Shown here: piece by piece, positions 52,907-61,697 of the stretch
Layout: each line of letters begins with the position of its first letter
Numbering within the stretch: the stretch's first letter is position 1
NCBI RefSeq assembly: GCF_027923705.1
Contig: NZ_AP026442.1
Coordinates: forward strand, 558,001-622,000
Direction: 5' to 3'
Length of the DNA: 64,000 nucleotides
From: Cellulomonas sp. NTE-D12
GTDB lineage: Bacteria; Actinomycetota; Actinomycetes; Actinomycetales; Cellulomonadaceae
Notes under the pieces: model-generated
What the model was told of the DNA's origin: nothing
What the model saw: the letters and a program-made list of their open reading frames with translations, nothing else
The model's database searches: none
Made by a program: the position numbers and the translations under genes

Positions 52907-53386
52907 TCACTCCGCGGGCGCCGGCGGCACCTCGGGCCTGCGGACGAGTGCGGACAGCACGATCGTCGAGCGGGTGCGCGCCACGAACGGCTCGGCGGCG
53001 AGCCGCTCGACGACGCGTTCGAGGTGCCGCATGTCCCGCGCGCGCACCTGGAGCACCACGTCGACGTCACCGGTGACGGTGCTGGCCGCCATCACCTCCG
53101 GGTACTGCTCGATCGCGGCCTGCATGGTCGCCGGGCTGGTGCTGCCGTGGCAGAACAGCTCGACGAAGGCCTCCGTCTGCCAGCCGAGCGCCGCGGGGTC
53201 GAGCCGGACGGTGTAGCCCCGGATCACGCCCTCGTCCCGGAGCCGGTCCACCCTGCGCTTGACGGCGGGTGCGGACAGCGCGACGGCGTGGCCGACCTGT
53301 GCGTAGGTGGCGCGGGCGTCGAGCGCCAGCTCCCGCACGATCGCGGCGTCGAGGGCGTCCATGGGGTGCGGGCGGTCGTCGTGCAC
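52907..53386 (-). CDS. Lrp/AsnC-family regulator
   Basis: A 159-residue regulator with an N-terminal helix-turn-helix (about 10-55, LDAAIVRELALDARATYAQVGHAVALSAPAVKRRV) and a RAM/AsnC ligand domain (about 70-145). The start is GTG at 53386; the ATG eight codons in is an alternative. In related genomes a similar regulator lies directly beside rocD and ddaH. Here a CAP-domain gene lies between. It probably senses an amino acid such as arginine or ornithine. Confidence 0.9.
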   Translation of the reverse strand: MHDDRPHPMDALDAAIVRELALDARATYAQVGHAVALSAPAVKRRVDRLRDEGVIRGYTVRLDPAALGWQTEAFVELFCHGSTSPATMQAAIEQYPEVMAASTVTGDVDVVLQVRARDMRHLERVVERLAAEPFVARTRSTIVLSALVRRPEVPPAPAE

Positions 53387-53438
53387 GGCCCCATGATCCT
53401 CGCCGGGCGCGCGGGGGCGGATCCGTCAGGGCCGACAC

Positions 53439-53510
53439 CATTCCTCCCTACATGTGAAGAATGTCCGATTCGATACCAGAAAAAGCGGTCGAAATCACAC
53501 GAACTACACT
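53439..53510. promoter_or_regulatory. AT-richer regulatory stretch between Lrp and CAP genes
   Basis: This segment has markedly lower G+C than the window. It contains CATTC (53439-53443) facing GAATG (53459-53463), the dyad GAAT-N5-ATTC (53459-53471) and a TACACT box (53505-53510) that could be a -10 for the CAP gene. The dyads are candidate Lrp sites. This is inference. Confidence 0.4.
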
Positions 53511-53611
53511 GATGGAATTCCTTTGGTCCCGTAGCGAATGCGCCGATAACCAGCACAATCGGCGATGAGGCCGTTATTGGTGGCCTTTGACTCGCGAGCG
53601 GGAGGTGCACG

Positions 53612-54733
53612 GTGGACGCGGTGGACACGCAGCGTTCCGAGGGGGCGGCCGGGACGGCGGTGCGCACGACGGGCGTCCCGCAGCGGTACGCCGCTCCCGG
53701 CACGCTCGACCGGGTCCCCACCCAGCGCAGCGGTCCGGAGGGGCCGGTCGGGGCGCCCCGCCGGCGGACCGCGACGATGCTGGTCGGGTTCGGTGCCGTC
53801 GCCGTCCTGGTGGTGGCCGGCACGGTGGTGCAGCAGCAGCGGGCCGATGCGACCGAGCAGCAGCACGCGGCACAGGCGCGGACGGCGCAGGCGCTGACGG
53901 CCCTCGCGGGGGACACGGCCGCGCGCGACGACGTCTCCACCGCGGGATCGGCAGAGCTGGCCGCAGCACGGGCGGCGGCCGTCACGGCGACCACCACGGC
54001 CCTGACGCACGCCAACGGCACGCTGGCGGCCGCACCGCACGTCGGTGACGACCTGCGCGCCCCGCTGCAGAGCGGCATCGTCTCCGTCTCCGCGATCCTG
54101 GGCGGCCAGCCGGTGAGCCTCGCCGCGCTCCGCGCCGGGGCCAGCGGGCTGGCCGGTCAGGACAAGGCCGTCGCGGACGCCGAGCAGGCCTGGCAGGCCG
54201 CGGACGCCGCACGGGTGGCCGCCGAGCAGGCTGCGGCGGCGCAGGCGGCGGCACAGGCCGCGGCGCAGCAGGCGGCCCAGCAGTCGACGCGCAGCACGCG
54301 GACGGTGCGCAGCTCGGCCCCGGTGGCGAGCGCTCCGCAGGCGCCGTCGGCCGGTCCGATGGCCATCCCGGCGGGCGGCCTGGTCTGCCCCGGTGCCCCG
54401 GTGGGCACCCCCGGTGCGGAGTCGTCCGTCGGGGCGATCGGTGCGGCCATCAACGACTACCGCGCCAGCAACGGGCTCCCGGCGCTGTCGGTGTCACGGT
54501 CCGGGACGCTCGTCGGGCACGCGCTCGACATGGCGGACGCCGGCGGCATCTGGCACTCGGGCTTCGACAACATCGTCGGCTGCATCAGCAACGGCAGCGC
54601 GTCCGCCCTGGTCGGCGCCTGGTCCCGCTCGCCCTCGCACAACGCGCAGATGCTGCGCACCGACGTCTCGAGCATGGCGGTCGGCGGGGCGCTCGACGGT
54701 GGCTGGCTGTACGGCGCGGTGAAGTTCAACTGA
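53612..54733 (+). CDS. Membrane-anchored CAP-domain (SCP-like) protein
   Basis: A 373-residue protein. A cytosolic N-terminus of about 55 residues is followed by one helix (about 56-73). A long Ala/Gln-rich helical stalk (about 75-225, including AAQAAAQAAAQQAAQQ) and a C-terminal CAP domain (about 270-373) come next. The CAP domain has INDYRASNGLPALSVS, H in LVGHALDMADAGGIWHSGF and W in AWSRSPSHNAQML. GGGAGG precedes the GTG. CAP domains outside bacteria bind lipids or act as toxins; bacterial roles are little known. Confidence 0.88.
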   Translation: MDAVDTQRSEGAAGTAVRTTGVPQRYAAPGTLDRVPTQRSGPEGPVGAPRRRTATMLVGFGAVAVLVVAGTVVQQQRADATEQQHAAQARTAQALTALAGDTAARDDVSTAGSAELAAARAAAVTATTTALTHANGTLAAAPHVGDDLRAPLQSGIVSVSAILGGQPVSLAALRAGASGLAGQDKAVADAEQAWQAADAARVAAEQAAAAQAAAQAAAQQAAQQSTRSTRTVRSSAPVASAPQAPSAGPMAIPAGGLVCPGAPVGTPGAESSVGAIGAAINDYRASNGLPALSVSRSGTLVGHALDMADAGGIWHSGFDNIVGCISNGSASALVGAWSRSPSHNAQMLRTDVSSMAVGGALDGGWLYGAVKFN

Positions 54734-54852
54734 CGCCGGATCGCGCCCGACGCGGACGCGACGCCCGCCGGACGCGCGGTCGAGCCGCAACCACGCCGCG
54801 CCCGTGATGACGTGGTGGGCGGCCGCGAGCCCTGCGGCCGCCCACCACGGGC

Positions 54853-56082
54853 TCAGCGAAGCGCGTCCGCGAGCCGGTCCAGCGCCAGGTGCAGGTCCTG
54901 GTCGGTGATGGTCAGCGGCGGGGCGAGGCGGATCGTCGCGCCGTGCGTGTCCTTCGCCAGCACGCCCCGGGCCAGCAGGCGTTCGGCGAGCTCGCGGCCG
55001 GTCGCCGGACCGCCGGCGCGGGAGGCGTCCACGTCCAGCCCCGCCCACAGGCCGATGGTCCGCACCCGTGCCAGCAGGCCCTCGGCCACCAGTGCGTCGA
55101 GGCGGTCGCGCAGCACCTGACCGAGCGTCAGCGCCCGCTGTTGCAGGTCGCCCGTGGACAGCAGCTCCACCACGGCGAGCCCCACGGCGCACGCCATCGG
55201 GTTGCCGCCGAACGTCGACCCGTGCGTGCCGGCCGTCAGCACCCCGAGCACGTCGGAACGGCCGACCACCGCGGACACCGGCACGATCCCCCCGCCGAGC
55301 GCCTTGCCGAGCGTGACCAGGTCCGGCCGGACCCCCCGGCGCTCGCACGCCAGGGTGCTGCCGGTGCGGCCCAGCCCCGACTGCACCTCGTCGGCGACCA
55401 GCAGCACGCCGCGCGCTGTGCACGCCGCCCGCACCGCGGGCAGGTAGTCGTCGGGCGGGACCACCACGCCCTGCTCGCCCTGGACGGGCTCGAGCAGCAC
55501 GGCGACCGTGGTGTCGTCGATGGCGTCGACCAGGGCGGACGCGTCGCCGTACGGCACCAGCCGGAACCCCGGCGTGTACGGCCCGAAGCCGCGGCGGGCG
55601 TCGGGGTCGTCGGAGAACGACACGATCGTCGTGGTCCGCCCGTGGAAGTTGCCCTCCGCGACGACGATCGTCGCCCGCCCGTCGGGCACCCCGCGCGCCT
55701 CGTACCCCCACTTGCGGGCCGCCTTGATCGCCGTCTCCACCGCCTCGGCCCCGGTGTTCATCGGCAGCACCAGCGGGTCGGGCTCCGCCAGCAGGGGTCC
55801 GACCAGCCCCGCCACCGCGCGGGCGAACGGCTCGAGCAGCTCGTGGTCGAACGCCCGCGACGTGAGGGTGAGCCGGTCGAGCTGGCGGTGCGCCGCGGCC
55901 ACCAGCGCCGGGTGTCGGTGACCGAAGTTCAGCGCCGAGTAGGCCGCGAGCAGGTCGAGGTAGCGGTGCCCGTCGACGTCGGTCACCCAGGACCCCTCGC
56001 CGGTGGCCAGGGTCACCGGGAGCGGGTGATAGTTCGGCGCCAGGGAGCTCGCGGCGGACCGGCCGGTCACGACGGTGTCCAT
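54853..56082 (-). CDS. rocD: Ornithine aminotransferase
   Basis: A 409-residue class III PLP aminotransferase. It has MNTGAEAVETAIKAARKWGY, Asp231 in ADEVQSGLGRTG and PLP Lys260 in LGKALGGG, the ornithine-oxoacid transaminase set. It converts ornithine and 2-oxoglutarate to glutamate semialdehyde. It lies 28 nt downstream of ddaH, so the two form an operon turning arginine-type substrates into glutamate. GAGGAG precedes the ATG. Confidence 0.94.
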   Translation of the reverse strand: MDTVVTGRSAASSLAPNYHPLPVTLATGEGSWVTDVDGHRYLDLLAAYSALNFGHRHPALVAAAHRQLDRLTLTSRAFDHELLEPFARAVAGLVGPLLAEPDPLVLPMNTGAEAVETAIKAARKWGYEARGVPDGRATIVVAEGNFHGRTTTIVSFSDDPDARRGFGPYTPGFRLVPYGDASALVDAIDDTTVAVLLEPVQGEQGVVVPPDDYLPAVRAACTARGVLLVADEVQSGLGRTGSTLACERRGVRPDLVTLGKALGGGIVPVSAVVGRSDVLGVLTAGTHGSTFGGNPMACAVGLAVVELLSTGDLQQRALTLGQVLRDRLDALVAEGLLARVRTIGLWAGLDVDASRAGGPATGRELAERLLARGVLAKDTHGATIRLAPPLTITDQDLHLALDRLADALR

Positions 56083-56110
56083 GCGGGCTCCTCGGTCAGC
56101 CGTACGTCGG

Positions 56111-56938
56111 TCAGGAGCGGATCTCCAGCGTGCAGCACTTGGCACCGCCGCCGCCCTTGAGCAGCTCGGAGGTGTCGACGGCGATCGTGTCGTACCCGCG
56201 CTCGCGCAGCTTCGCGGCCAGGTCGACGGCACCGGGCGCGTGCACCACGTGCTGCCCGTCGGACACGATGTTGAGGCCCAGGGCCTGCGCGTCCCGCTCG
56301 GTGGCCAGCAGGGCGTCCGGGAACAGCTGCTCCAGCACGGCACGCGACCCGGCGGAGAACGCCGCCGGGAAGTACGCCACCTGCGGGTCGTCGGGGTCGG
56401 AGGAGATCACGGCCAGCGCCGTGTCGAGGTGGTAGTAGTGCGGGTCCACCAGCTCCAGGGAGATCACCGGGTGACCGAACAGCTCCTGCGCCTCGGCGTG
56501 CGCCGCCCGCTCGGTGCGGAACCCGGTGCCCGCCAGGACCAGCCGCCCGGCGACCAGCATGTCGCCCTCGCCCTCGTTGATCCGGGCGGCGGTGTGGGTG
56601 ACGAACCCCCGGTCGGCGAACCACTTCTGGTACGCCGGGCCCTCCGGTTGGCGCTCGGGGTAGCGGAACCGTGCGGAGTAGACGATGCCGTCGACGACGG
56701 TCGCGCCGTTGGCGGCGTAGACCATGTCCGGCAGGCCGGGGATCGGGTCGATCTGCTCGACGGTGTGGCCCAGGTCGAGGTACGTGTCCCGCAGGCGCCG
56801 CCACTGCTGCACCGCGAGCGCCGTCTCCGTCGGCTGGTCCTTGTGCATCCACGGGTTGATCTCGTAGGAGACCGTGTAGTACGTGGGCTCGCACATCAGG
56901 TAGCGGCGGGCGGTGGCTCCGGGCGCGTGCGTCGTCAT
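56111..56938 (-). CDS. ddaH: Dimethylargininase / arginine-deiminase-fold hydrolase
   Basis: A 275-residue guanidino-group-modifying enzyme. The catalytic His170 with Asp172 (YYHLDTA) and a C-terminal Cys268/Cys269 (GGGGAKCC) match the DDAH group. It hydrolyses methylated arginine or arginine to citrulline or ornithine products. In rocD-linked operons the family is usually named DDAH or N(omega)-hydrolase, and the exact substrate may differ. GAGGAGACCC precedes the ATG. A dyad CGAATG-N7-CATTCG lies upstream. Confidence 0.88.
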   Translation of the reverse strand: MTTHAPGATARRYLMCEPTYYTVSYEINPWMHKDQPTETALAVQQWRRLRDTYLDLGHTVEQIDPIPGLPDMVYAANGATVVDGIVYSARFRYPERQPEGPAYQKWFADRGFVTHTAARINEGEGDMLVAGRLVLAGTGFRTERAAHAEAQELFGHPVISLELVDPHYYHLDTALAVISSDPDDPQVAYFPAAFSAGSRAVLEQLFPDALLATERDAQALGLNIVSDGQHVVHAPGAVDLAAKLRERGYDTIAVDTSELLKGGGGAKCCTLEIRS

Positions 56939-57041
56939 GGGTCTCCTCGGCGGGTCGGTGCGGGCCGGGGTGCCGGTCCCGCGCTGCGGTCAGGCGGGCC
57001 GCCTCGTCGCGGGTCCACTCGAGGGTACGAGGCGGTCTGCA

Positions 57042-57060
57042 CGAATGCCGGTGCCATTCG
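57042..57060. promoter_or_regulatory. Candidate Lrp-type operator upstream of ddaH-rocD
   Basis: CGAATG (57042-57047) and CATTCG (57055-57060) form a 6-7-6 inverted repeat 104 bp before the ddaH start. A GAAT/ATTC dyad of the same arms occurs near the Lrp gene at 53459, suggesting a common binding protein. Confidence 0.45.
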
Positions 57061-57090
57061 GTTGCCGTCGGCAGTGGATCCGTTGCGTGG

Positions 57091-57564
57091 TTACGGCTGA
57101 GAGCGGCGATCCGTTGTGCGAGCGGCGCGGGAGAGCGCGAGGCGCAGCATGGCGTCGAACACCGGGGCCAGCAGCGCCGCCGTCCAGGCGTGCGGCAGGG
57201 GTCCGACCAGGTGCACGCGCTCCGACCAGCGCACCACGGCGCCGTGCGGACCGTCCGGGACGACGACGATGGTCGCGCTGCCGTGCATCACCGGACCGAC
57301 CTTGCGGTAGACGGCGATGCCGGGCCGGCCGGCCTCCGGCGGGTCGTACCTGTCGATCCGCATCCGGTCGACCACCCCGGGACCGCCGTGCCGCGCACCC
57401 GGCCCGGACACCGCCTCGATGCGGCCCCCGACCCGCGGCGGCCCGTCGGTGCGCACCCGGGTCATCGGGATCCACCGGGCGTGGTTGCGCGCATCCGTCA
57501 CCGCGTCCCACACCTGCTGGGCCGAGCCCGGCATGCGCCTGGTCACCACCGCTTCGCGCTCCAT
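57091..57564 (-). CDS. SRPBCC-family protein
   Basis: A 157-residue START/SRPBCC-like domain with a hydrophobic pocket. The opening VVTRRMPGSAQQVWDAVTDARNHARWIP and central strands ending in GAVVRWSERVHLVGPL fit polyketide-cyclase/dehydrase-type members. The ligand is unknown. The ATG is preceded by GAAGATCGG only. It is divergent from the aldo-keto reductase across 33 bp, so the promoters overlap closely. Confidence 0.82.
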   Translation of the reverse strand: MEREAVVTRRMPGSAQQVWDAVTDARNHARWIPMTRVRTDGPPRVGGRIEAVSGPGARHGGPGVVDRMRIDRYDPPEAGRPGIAVYRKVGPVMHGSATIVVVPDGPHGAVVRWSERVHLVGPLPHAWTAALLAPVFDAMLRLALSRAARTTDRRSQP

Positions 57565-57597
57565 GCACCGATCTTCGCCCGGGGTAGGGTCGCCCGC

Positions 57598-58590
57598 ATG
57601 GAGCACCGGGTCCTGGGCCGCACCGGCCGCGACGTGTCCGTGGTGGGGCTGGGCTGCTGGCAGCTCGGCGGTGACTGGGGCGAGGTCGGCGAGGACGTCG
57701 CGCTCGGCGTGCTGGCCGCCGCGGTGGACTCCGGTGTGACGATGCTGGACACGGCGGACGTCTACGGCGACGGGCGGTCCGAGCGGCTGGTCGGGCGGTT
57801 CGTCGCGAGCCGCGGCGGTGCCTCCTCCGGGCTGACGGTGGCCACCAAGATGGGCCGGCGCGCCAACCCGCACGTCGCCGGCGCCTACACGCTCGACGCG
57901 TACCGCCGCTGGACCGACCGGTCCCGCGAGAACCTGCGCACCGACACGCTCGACCTGGTGCAGCTGCACTGCCCGCCCACCGAGGTGCTGCTGCGCGAGC
58001 AGACCTACGACGACCTGGACGTGCTGGTCGAGGAGAAGCGCATCGCCGCCTACGGCGTCTCGGTGGAGACGGTGGACGAGGCGCTGGCGGCCATCGCCCG
58101 CCCCAACGTCGCCACGGTGCAGATCATCCTCAACGTGTTCCGGCGCAAGCCGCTCGAGAAGGTGCTGCCCGCGGCGGCCGAGGCGGGCGTCGGCATCATC
58201 GCGCGCGTGCCGCTCGCCTCCGGCCTGCTGTCCGGCCGGTACGACGAGCAGACGCAGTTCGCGCCGACGGACCACCGCAGCTACAACCGGCATGGCGAGG
58301 CGTTCGACGTCGGCGAGACGTTCTCCGGGGTGCCCTACGACGTCGGGGTGGCGGCGGCCCGCGAGGTCGCGGCGCTGACGCCGTCGAGCGCGACGACCGC
58401 CCAGCTGGCGCTGCGCTGGGTGATCGACCAGCCGGGCGTCTCTGTCGTCATCCCCGGTGCGCGGACCCCGGCGCAGGCCAAGGCGAACGCTCGGGCGGCC
58501 GAGGTGCCGCCGCTCAGCGCCGAGACGCTCGACGCGCTGCGGGGCGTGTACGACGAGCGCATCCGGGAGCACGTGCACTCCCGCTGGTGA
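57598..58590 (+). CDS. Aldo/keto reductase
   Basis: A 330-residue NADPH-dependent oxidoreductase with a TIM-barrel. It contains LGRTGRDVSVVGLG, MLDTADVYGDG with the catalytic Asp/Tyr, the Lys in ATKMGRR and His in LVQLHCPP, and C-terminal VVIPGARTPAQAKAN for cofactor. It resembles the general-stress AKR group rather than a pathway-specific enzyme. TAGGGT lies exactly 7 nt before the ATG without a ribosome site, so it is leaderless. Confidence 0.93.
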   Translation: MEHRVLGRTGRDVSVVGLGCWQLGGDWGEVGEDVALGVLAAAVDSGVTMLDTADVYGDGRSERLVGRFVASRGGASSGLTVATKMGRRANPHVAGAYTLDAYRRWTDRSRENLRTDTLDLVQLHCPPTEVLLREQTYDDLDVLVEEKRIAAYGVSVETVDEALAAIARPNVATVQIILNVFRRKPLEKVLPAAAEAGVGIIARVPLASGLLSGRYDEQTQFAPTDHRSYNRHGEAFDVGETFSGVPYDVGVAAAREVAALTPSSATTAQLALRWVIDQPGVSVVIPGARTPAQAKANARAAEVPPLSAETLDALRGVYDERIREHVHSRW

Positions 58591-58631
58591 GGCACGTCGG
58601 CGCGGCTACGACGGCCGCGCCGACCGACCGC

Positions 58632-59318
58632 TCAGCGGCGCTCGATCTGGGGTGCCGTCGGCGCGATGACGAGCGTCTCCGGGAACACCGCCGGCGCCGG
58701 GCCGAACGCGATGCGCGACCCGTCGATGACGGTGTGCGCCAGCGCCCGCCCACCGGCCACGCCGATCGCGAGGCCGATGCCGAACGGGGCGAGTCGGCCC
58801 AGCGCCAGCCCGCCCTGCTTGGCGACCTGCCGCCGGATCATCCGCCGCGTCAGCGTCGAGTTCACCTTCCGCACCGTCGCGAGCGGCATCCGGGTCAGCA
58901 GCGACCGGGCCACCCGCACCGAGCCGATGCCGGCGGCGTCCTGCACCGCGGCCGCCCCGGACTCGCCGAGGATCGACGCGAGCAGCAGCGCCTTGCGCCG
59001 GTCGGTGTCCGCGACGTCGATGCCGTGCACCGAGGCGACGGCCAGGGCGAACGCCGCCGACGCGCCGAAGAACGTCGCCACGTCGCTCACCGTCAGCGCG
59101 AATGCCGTACCGGTGCCCACCGCGGGTGCCGCGGCGACGGCACCCACGGCCCCTCCCGCGACCTGCACGACGGCCAGGTACTCCTTCTCCAGCAGCCGCA
59201 CCACCTGCTCGGGTGTCGCGTGCGGGTTGCGGGAGCGCACCTTCTGCACGTGCGCGTGGATGGTGGCCGACGGGATGGCGACGGCCTTGTCGAGCAGCTT
59301 CTCGATGGGGGCCACCAT
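58632..59318 (-). CDS. EcsC-like membrane-associated protein
   Basis: A 228-residue protein with hydrophobic Ala/Gly helices (about 52-75, 85-100 and 175-200). The pattern DVATFFGASAAFALAVASVHGIDVADTDRRKALLL is reminiscent of EcsC-family proteins, whose function is unclear. Its ATG overlaps the OsmC stop (ATGA), so it is the second gene of a two-gene operon. The family assignment is tentative. Confidence 0.65.
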   Translation of the reverse strand: MVAPIEKLLDKAVAIPSATIHAHVQKVRSRNPHATPEQVVRLLEKEYLAVVQVAGGAVGAVAAAPAVGTGTAFALTVSDVATFFGASAAFALAVASVHGIDVADTDRRKALLLASILGESGAAAVQDAAGIGSVRVARSLLTRMPLATVRKVNSTLTRRMIRRQVAKQGGLALGRLAPFGIGLAIGVAGGRALAHTVIDGSRIAFGPAPAVFPETLVIAPTAPQIERR

Positions 59319-59794
59319 CAGGCGGCCCCGTTGATGGTGGTGGTCACCTGCGCGCTCGCCTTCAGCGTGCGGCCGACCGTGCAGTGCTCGTCGATCGCGC
59401 GGCGCATCACCACGAGCAGCCGCTCGCGCGTGGCCTCGTCCAGGCCCGACAGGTCGATCCGCACGTCGTCGGCCAGGGCGGGGTAGCGGTCCTCCGCCTC
59501 GTCGCCCAGGCCGCCGACCGTGATCGTCACCGGCACGTCCTCGCCGAGCCGGCGGGACACCCCGTTGTCGATCGACAGTCCGGCGCAGCCGGCGAGCGCG
59601 ATCTTGAGCAGCTCGCCGGGGCTGAAGCAGCCCTCGTCGCCGACCGAGCCGATCAGCACCTCCGCACCGCGCGAGCTGCGGCCGGTGTAGCGGCGGTGGC
59701 CCGTGCGCTCCACCCACAGAGCCGTGTCGTCGGCGTTGGGCAGCGGTGGGACGGGGTACGGGGACGAGGGCGCGGCGGTCGGCTCGACAGTCAT
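59318..59794 (-). CDS. OsmC/Ohr-family peroxidase-like protein
   Basis: A 158-residue thiol protein that reduces organic hydroperoxides. The two redox Cys residues are Cys70 (ALAGCAGLSIDNG) and Cys138 (DEHCTVGRTL), both conserved. The N-terminal Pro-rich stretch of about 20 residues is extra. It is first in an operon with the EcsC-like gene, overlapping by 4 nt. No OhrR-type regulator is adjacent. Confidence 0.9.
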   Translation of the reverse strand: MTVEPTAAPSSPYPVPPLPNADDTALWVERTGHRRYTGRSSRGAEVLIGSVGDEGCFSPGELLKIALAGCAGLSIDNGVSRRLGEDVPVTITVGGLGDEAEDRYPALADDVRIDLSGLDEATRERLLVVMRRAIDEHCTVGRTLKASAQVTTTINGAA

Positions 59795-59853
59795 GCGCTC
59801 GATACTCGCACGGCGGCATCGCCGGTGCGCGAGCCGGGGCTAAGGTCCGGCGC

Positions 59854-60456
59854 ATGACGTCCGACGAGCAGATGCCCGCAGCCGCGGCCGTGCCCGACGA
59901 TGGTGCCGTCCCCGTGAGCCCCACCGCATCGGCGCTGCCGGCACCCGTCGGCGCCGATCCCGCTCAGGCGCCGAGCGTCGTCGCGACCGGGAGCAGTGCG
60001 GCGCCGGCCGCCCGGCCGCGGTCGGTGGTGGGCTTCTGGGTGGTCGGCCTGCTGGTGGTGGGGCTCGTCGCCGTGGCGCTCGGCGGGCTGGCCGCCCTGC
60101 TGACCGGCGTCGCGTCGAGCAGCGACTGGGCAGGGTTGGTGGCCGTGCTGGCGGGGTTCATGGTGGCGGCGGGCGTCGCCGGCATCGGGTGGCTGGTGCT
60201 GGTGCTGGTGACCGTGCGGCGTCGCCTGCCGGAGGGTCGGCGCACCCGCGTGACGGCGATCTCGGTCGGCGCCGTGGCGGTGACGCTGGCCCTCGGCTAC
60301 GCCTTGTCGCAGGTCAGTGGCATCGGCAGCGGTGCGTCCGCCCTGGTGGTCGGTGCTGTGGCGGTGGTGGCGGCGCTGCTGCCCCCCGAGCTGGTCACGC
60401 GCGAGGAGCGCCGTACGCCGGCGGGCGGCGGGACGGCGGCGGACAGCAGGGGCTGA
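59854..60456 (+). CDS. Four-helix membrane protein, function unknown
   Basis: A 200-residue protein. An N-terminal cytosolic Ala/Pro/Val-rich segment (about 1-55) is followed by four hydrophobic helices (about 58-82, 90-118, 133-150 and 157-174) and a short tail (REERRTPAGGG). TAAGGT lies exactly 7 nt before the ATG, a leaderless start that supports the gene. The family is not recognised. Confidence 0.72.
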   Translation: MTSDEQMPAAAAVPDDGAVPVSPTASALPAPVGADPAQAPSVVATGSSAAPAARPRSVVGFWVVGLLVVGLVAVALGGLAALLTGVASSSDWAGLVAVLAGFMVAAGVAGIGWLVLVLVTVRRRLPEGRRTRVTAISVGAVAVTLALGYALSQVSGIGSGASALVVGAVAVVAALLPPELVTREERRTPAGGGTAADSRG

Positions 60457-60510
60457 CCGCAGAAGCCGACCGGCCGAGGCGCAGCCGCCGGGCCGTGCGG
60501 CGTCAGCCCG

Positions 60511-61233
60511 TCAGTCGAGCAGGCGTCGGAGCCGGTGCTTGCCGGCGTTGGACGTGACGACCCACGTCAGGTCGGTGTCGTCTGCCGCGCGTCGGCGCAG
60601 CTCCTCGAACGCCGGCAGCCCGGCGGCGGGATCGCCGACCACGGCGACGCTCCAGCAGTAGCCGAGCGCCTGCCGGAGCACGCGAACGGGTTCGGCGCGC
60701 CGGTCCTGGGCTGGCACGGCCCGCAGCGTGTCGGTGGCGGCCGCGCACGCCGCCAGGGCAGCCGTGGCGGTGAGCGGGTCGCGCAGCAGCCGTGGCTCGC
60801 TCAGCGCGGCTATGCCGGCGCGTGCCACGAGCGGGTCCGGGTCGGACGCCCAGGCGCCGGCGATCGCCCGGACGGCGGCCGGGTCACCGTCACCGATCCG
60901 CTGCGCCGCCATGGCGGTCGCCTCCCGCACGCGCCACGACTCGTCGCCGGCCAGCCGGGTGAGCTGGTCGCGCACCGAGGCGCGCTCGTCGTCGTCGCCC
61001 TCCAGGTACAGCCGGCCCAGGCCGACGGTGCCGCAGCAGCGCAGGTACACGTCGTCGTCCCGGCTGAGCTCGTGGATCAGCGCGGGTGCCGCCACGTCGG
61101 CGAACGCCTGCATCAGCTCGAGGTTGGCGCGGGGGCCCGGCAGCCCGGAACGGCCGCTCAGGTACTCGTGCACGGCGGCGGGGCCCAGGTGGCGCAGCTC
61201 GGCGGCATGGGCGGCGCGGACGGGCGTGGGCAC
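60511..61233 (-). CDS. HEAT-repeat-like protein
   Basis: A 240-residue soluble helical protein. Repeating pairs of helices (DESWRVREATAMAAQRIGDGDPAAVRAIAGAWASDPDPLVARAGIAALSE) resemble HEAT/armadillo or DNA-alkylation-repeat units, which usually serve for protein binding. The C-terminus WVVTSNAGKHRLRRLLD is conserved-looking. The GTG is preceded by GGAGAACCC. No partner is evident. Confidence 0.75.
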   Translation of the reverse strand: MPTPVRAAHAAELRHLGPAAVHEYLSGRSGLPGPRANLELMQAFADVAAPALIHELSRDDDVYLRCCGTVGLGRLYLEGDDDERASVRDQLTRLAGDESWRVREATAMAAQRIGDGDPAAVRAIAGAWASDPDPLVARAGIAALSEPRLLRDPLTATAALAACAAATDTLRAVPAQDRRAEPVRVLRQALGYCWSVAVVGDPAAGLPAFEELRRRAADDTDLTWVVTSNAGKHRLRRLLD

Positions 61234-61380
61234 GGGTTCTCCTCGACGATCGGCAGAGCCGGGTCGACGGGGCCGTCCCGGCGGGCCCGCTGCGGCGCGG
61301 GCGTGACCATCCTGCCGATCGGCGGGCCGTCCCGGGGCTGGTACCGGGGCAGTTCCCGTGGCGCCGTAGGCTGCGCGGCG

Positions 61381-61671
61381 ATGCCGTCGTACCGCGTGAC
61401 CATGGCGCTGGGCGCGCTGCACCGCGGGGTCGACCCCGCGGAGGTGCTGCCGACGGCGGTCGACACGGCGCGGGCGCTGACGGCGGTCGAGGCCGGGAGC
61501 GTCGAGATCCGCCGCGGTCAGGCGCTGGTGGTGGTGCGGTTCGAGGCGCCGGACGACCAGGAGGCGTCCGACGTCGGACGCGCCGTGGTGCGCCGGATCG
61601 ACGAGCTGGTGGTCGTGGAGTCGAGCAGGACCACCCGCCGGTTCGGGGCCCGCTGGTACCCGCTGCGCTGA
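61381..61671 (+). CDS. Small conserved-looking protein, function unknown
   Basis: A 96-residue soluble protein with alternating strands and helices (YRVTMALGALHRG, VEAGSVEIRRGQALVVVRFEA, RRIDELVVVESSRTTRRFGARWYPL). TAGGCT lies 8 nt before the ATG and no ribosome site is visible, consistent with a leaderless mRNA. The family is not recognised. It is convergent with the GGDEF/EAL gene. Confidence 0.65.
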   Translation: MPSYRVTMALGALHRGVDPAEVLPTAVDTARALTAVEAGSVEIRRGQALVVVRFEAPDDQEASDVGRAVVRRIDELVVVESSRTTRRFGARWYPLR

Positions 61672-61697
61672 CAGCGCTGCTCGGACGTCGGCGCCGC

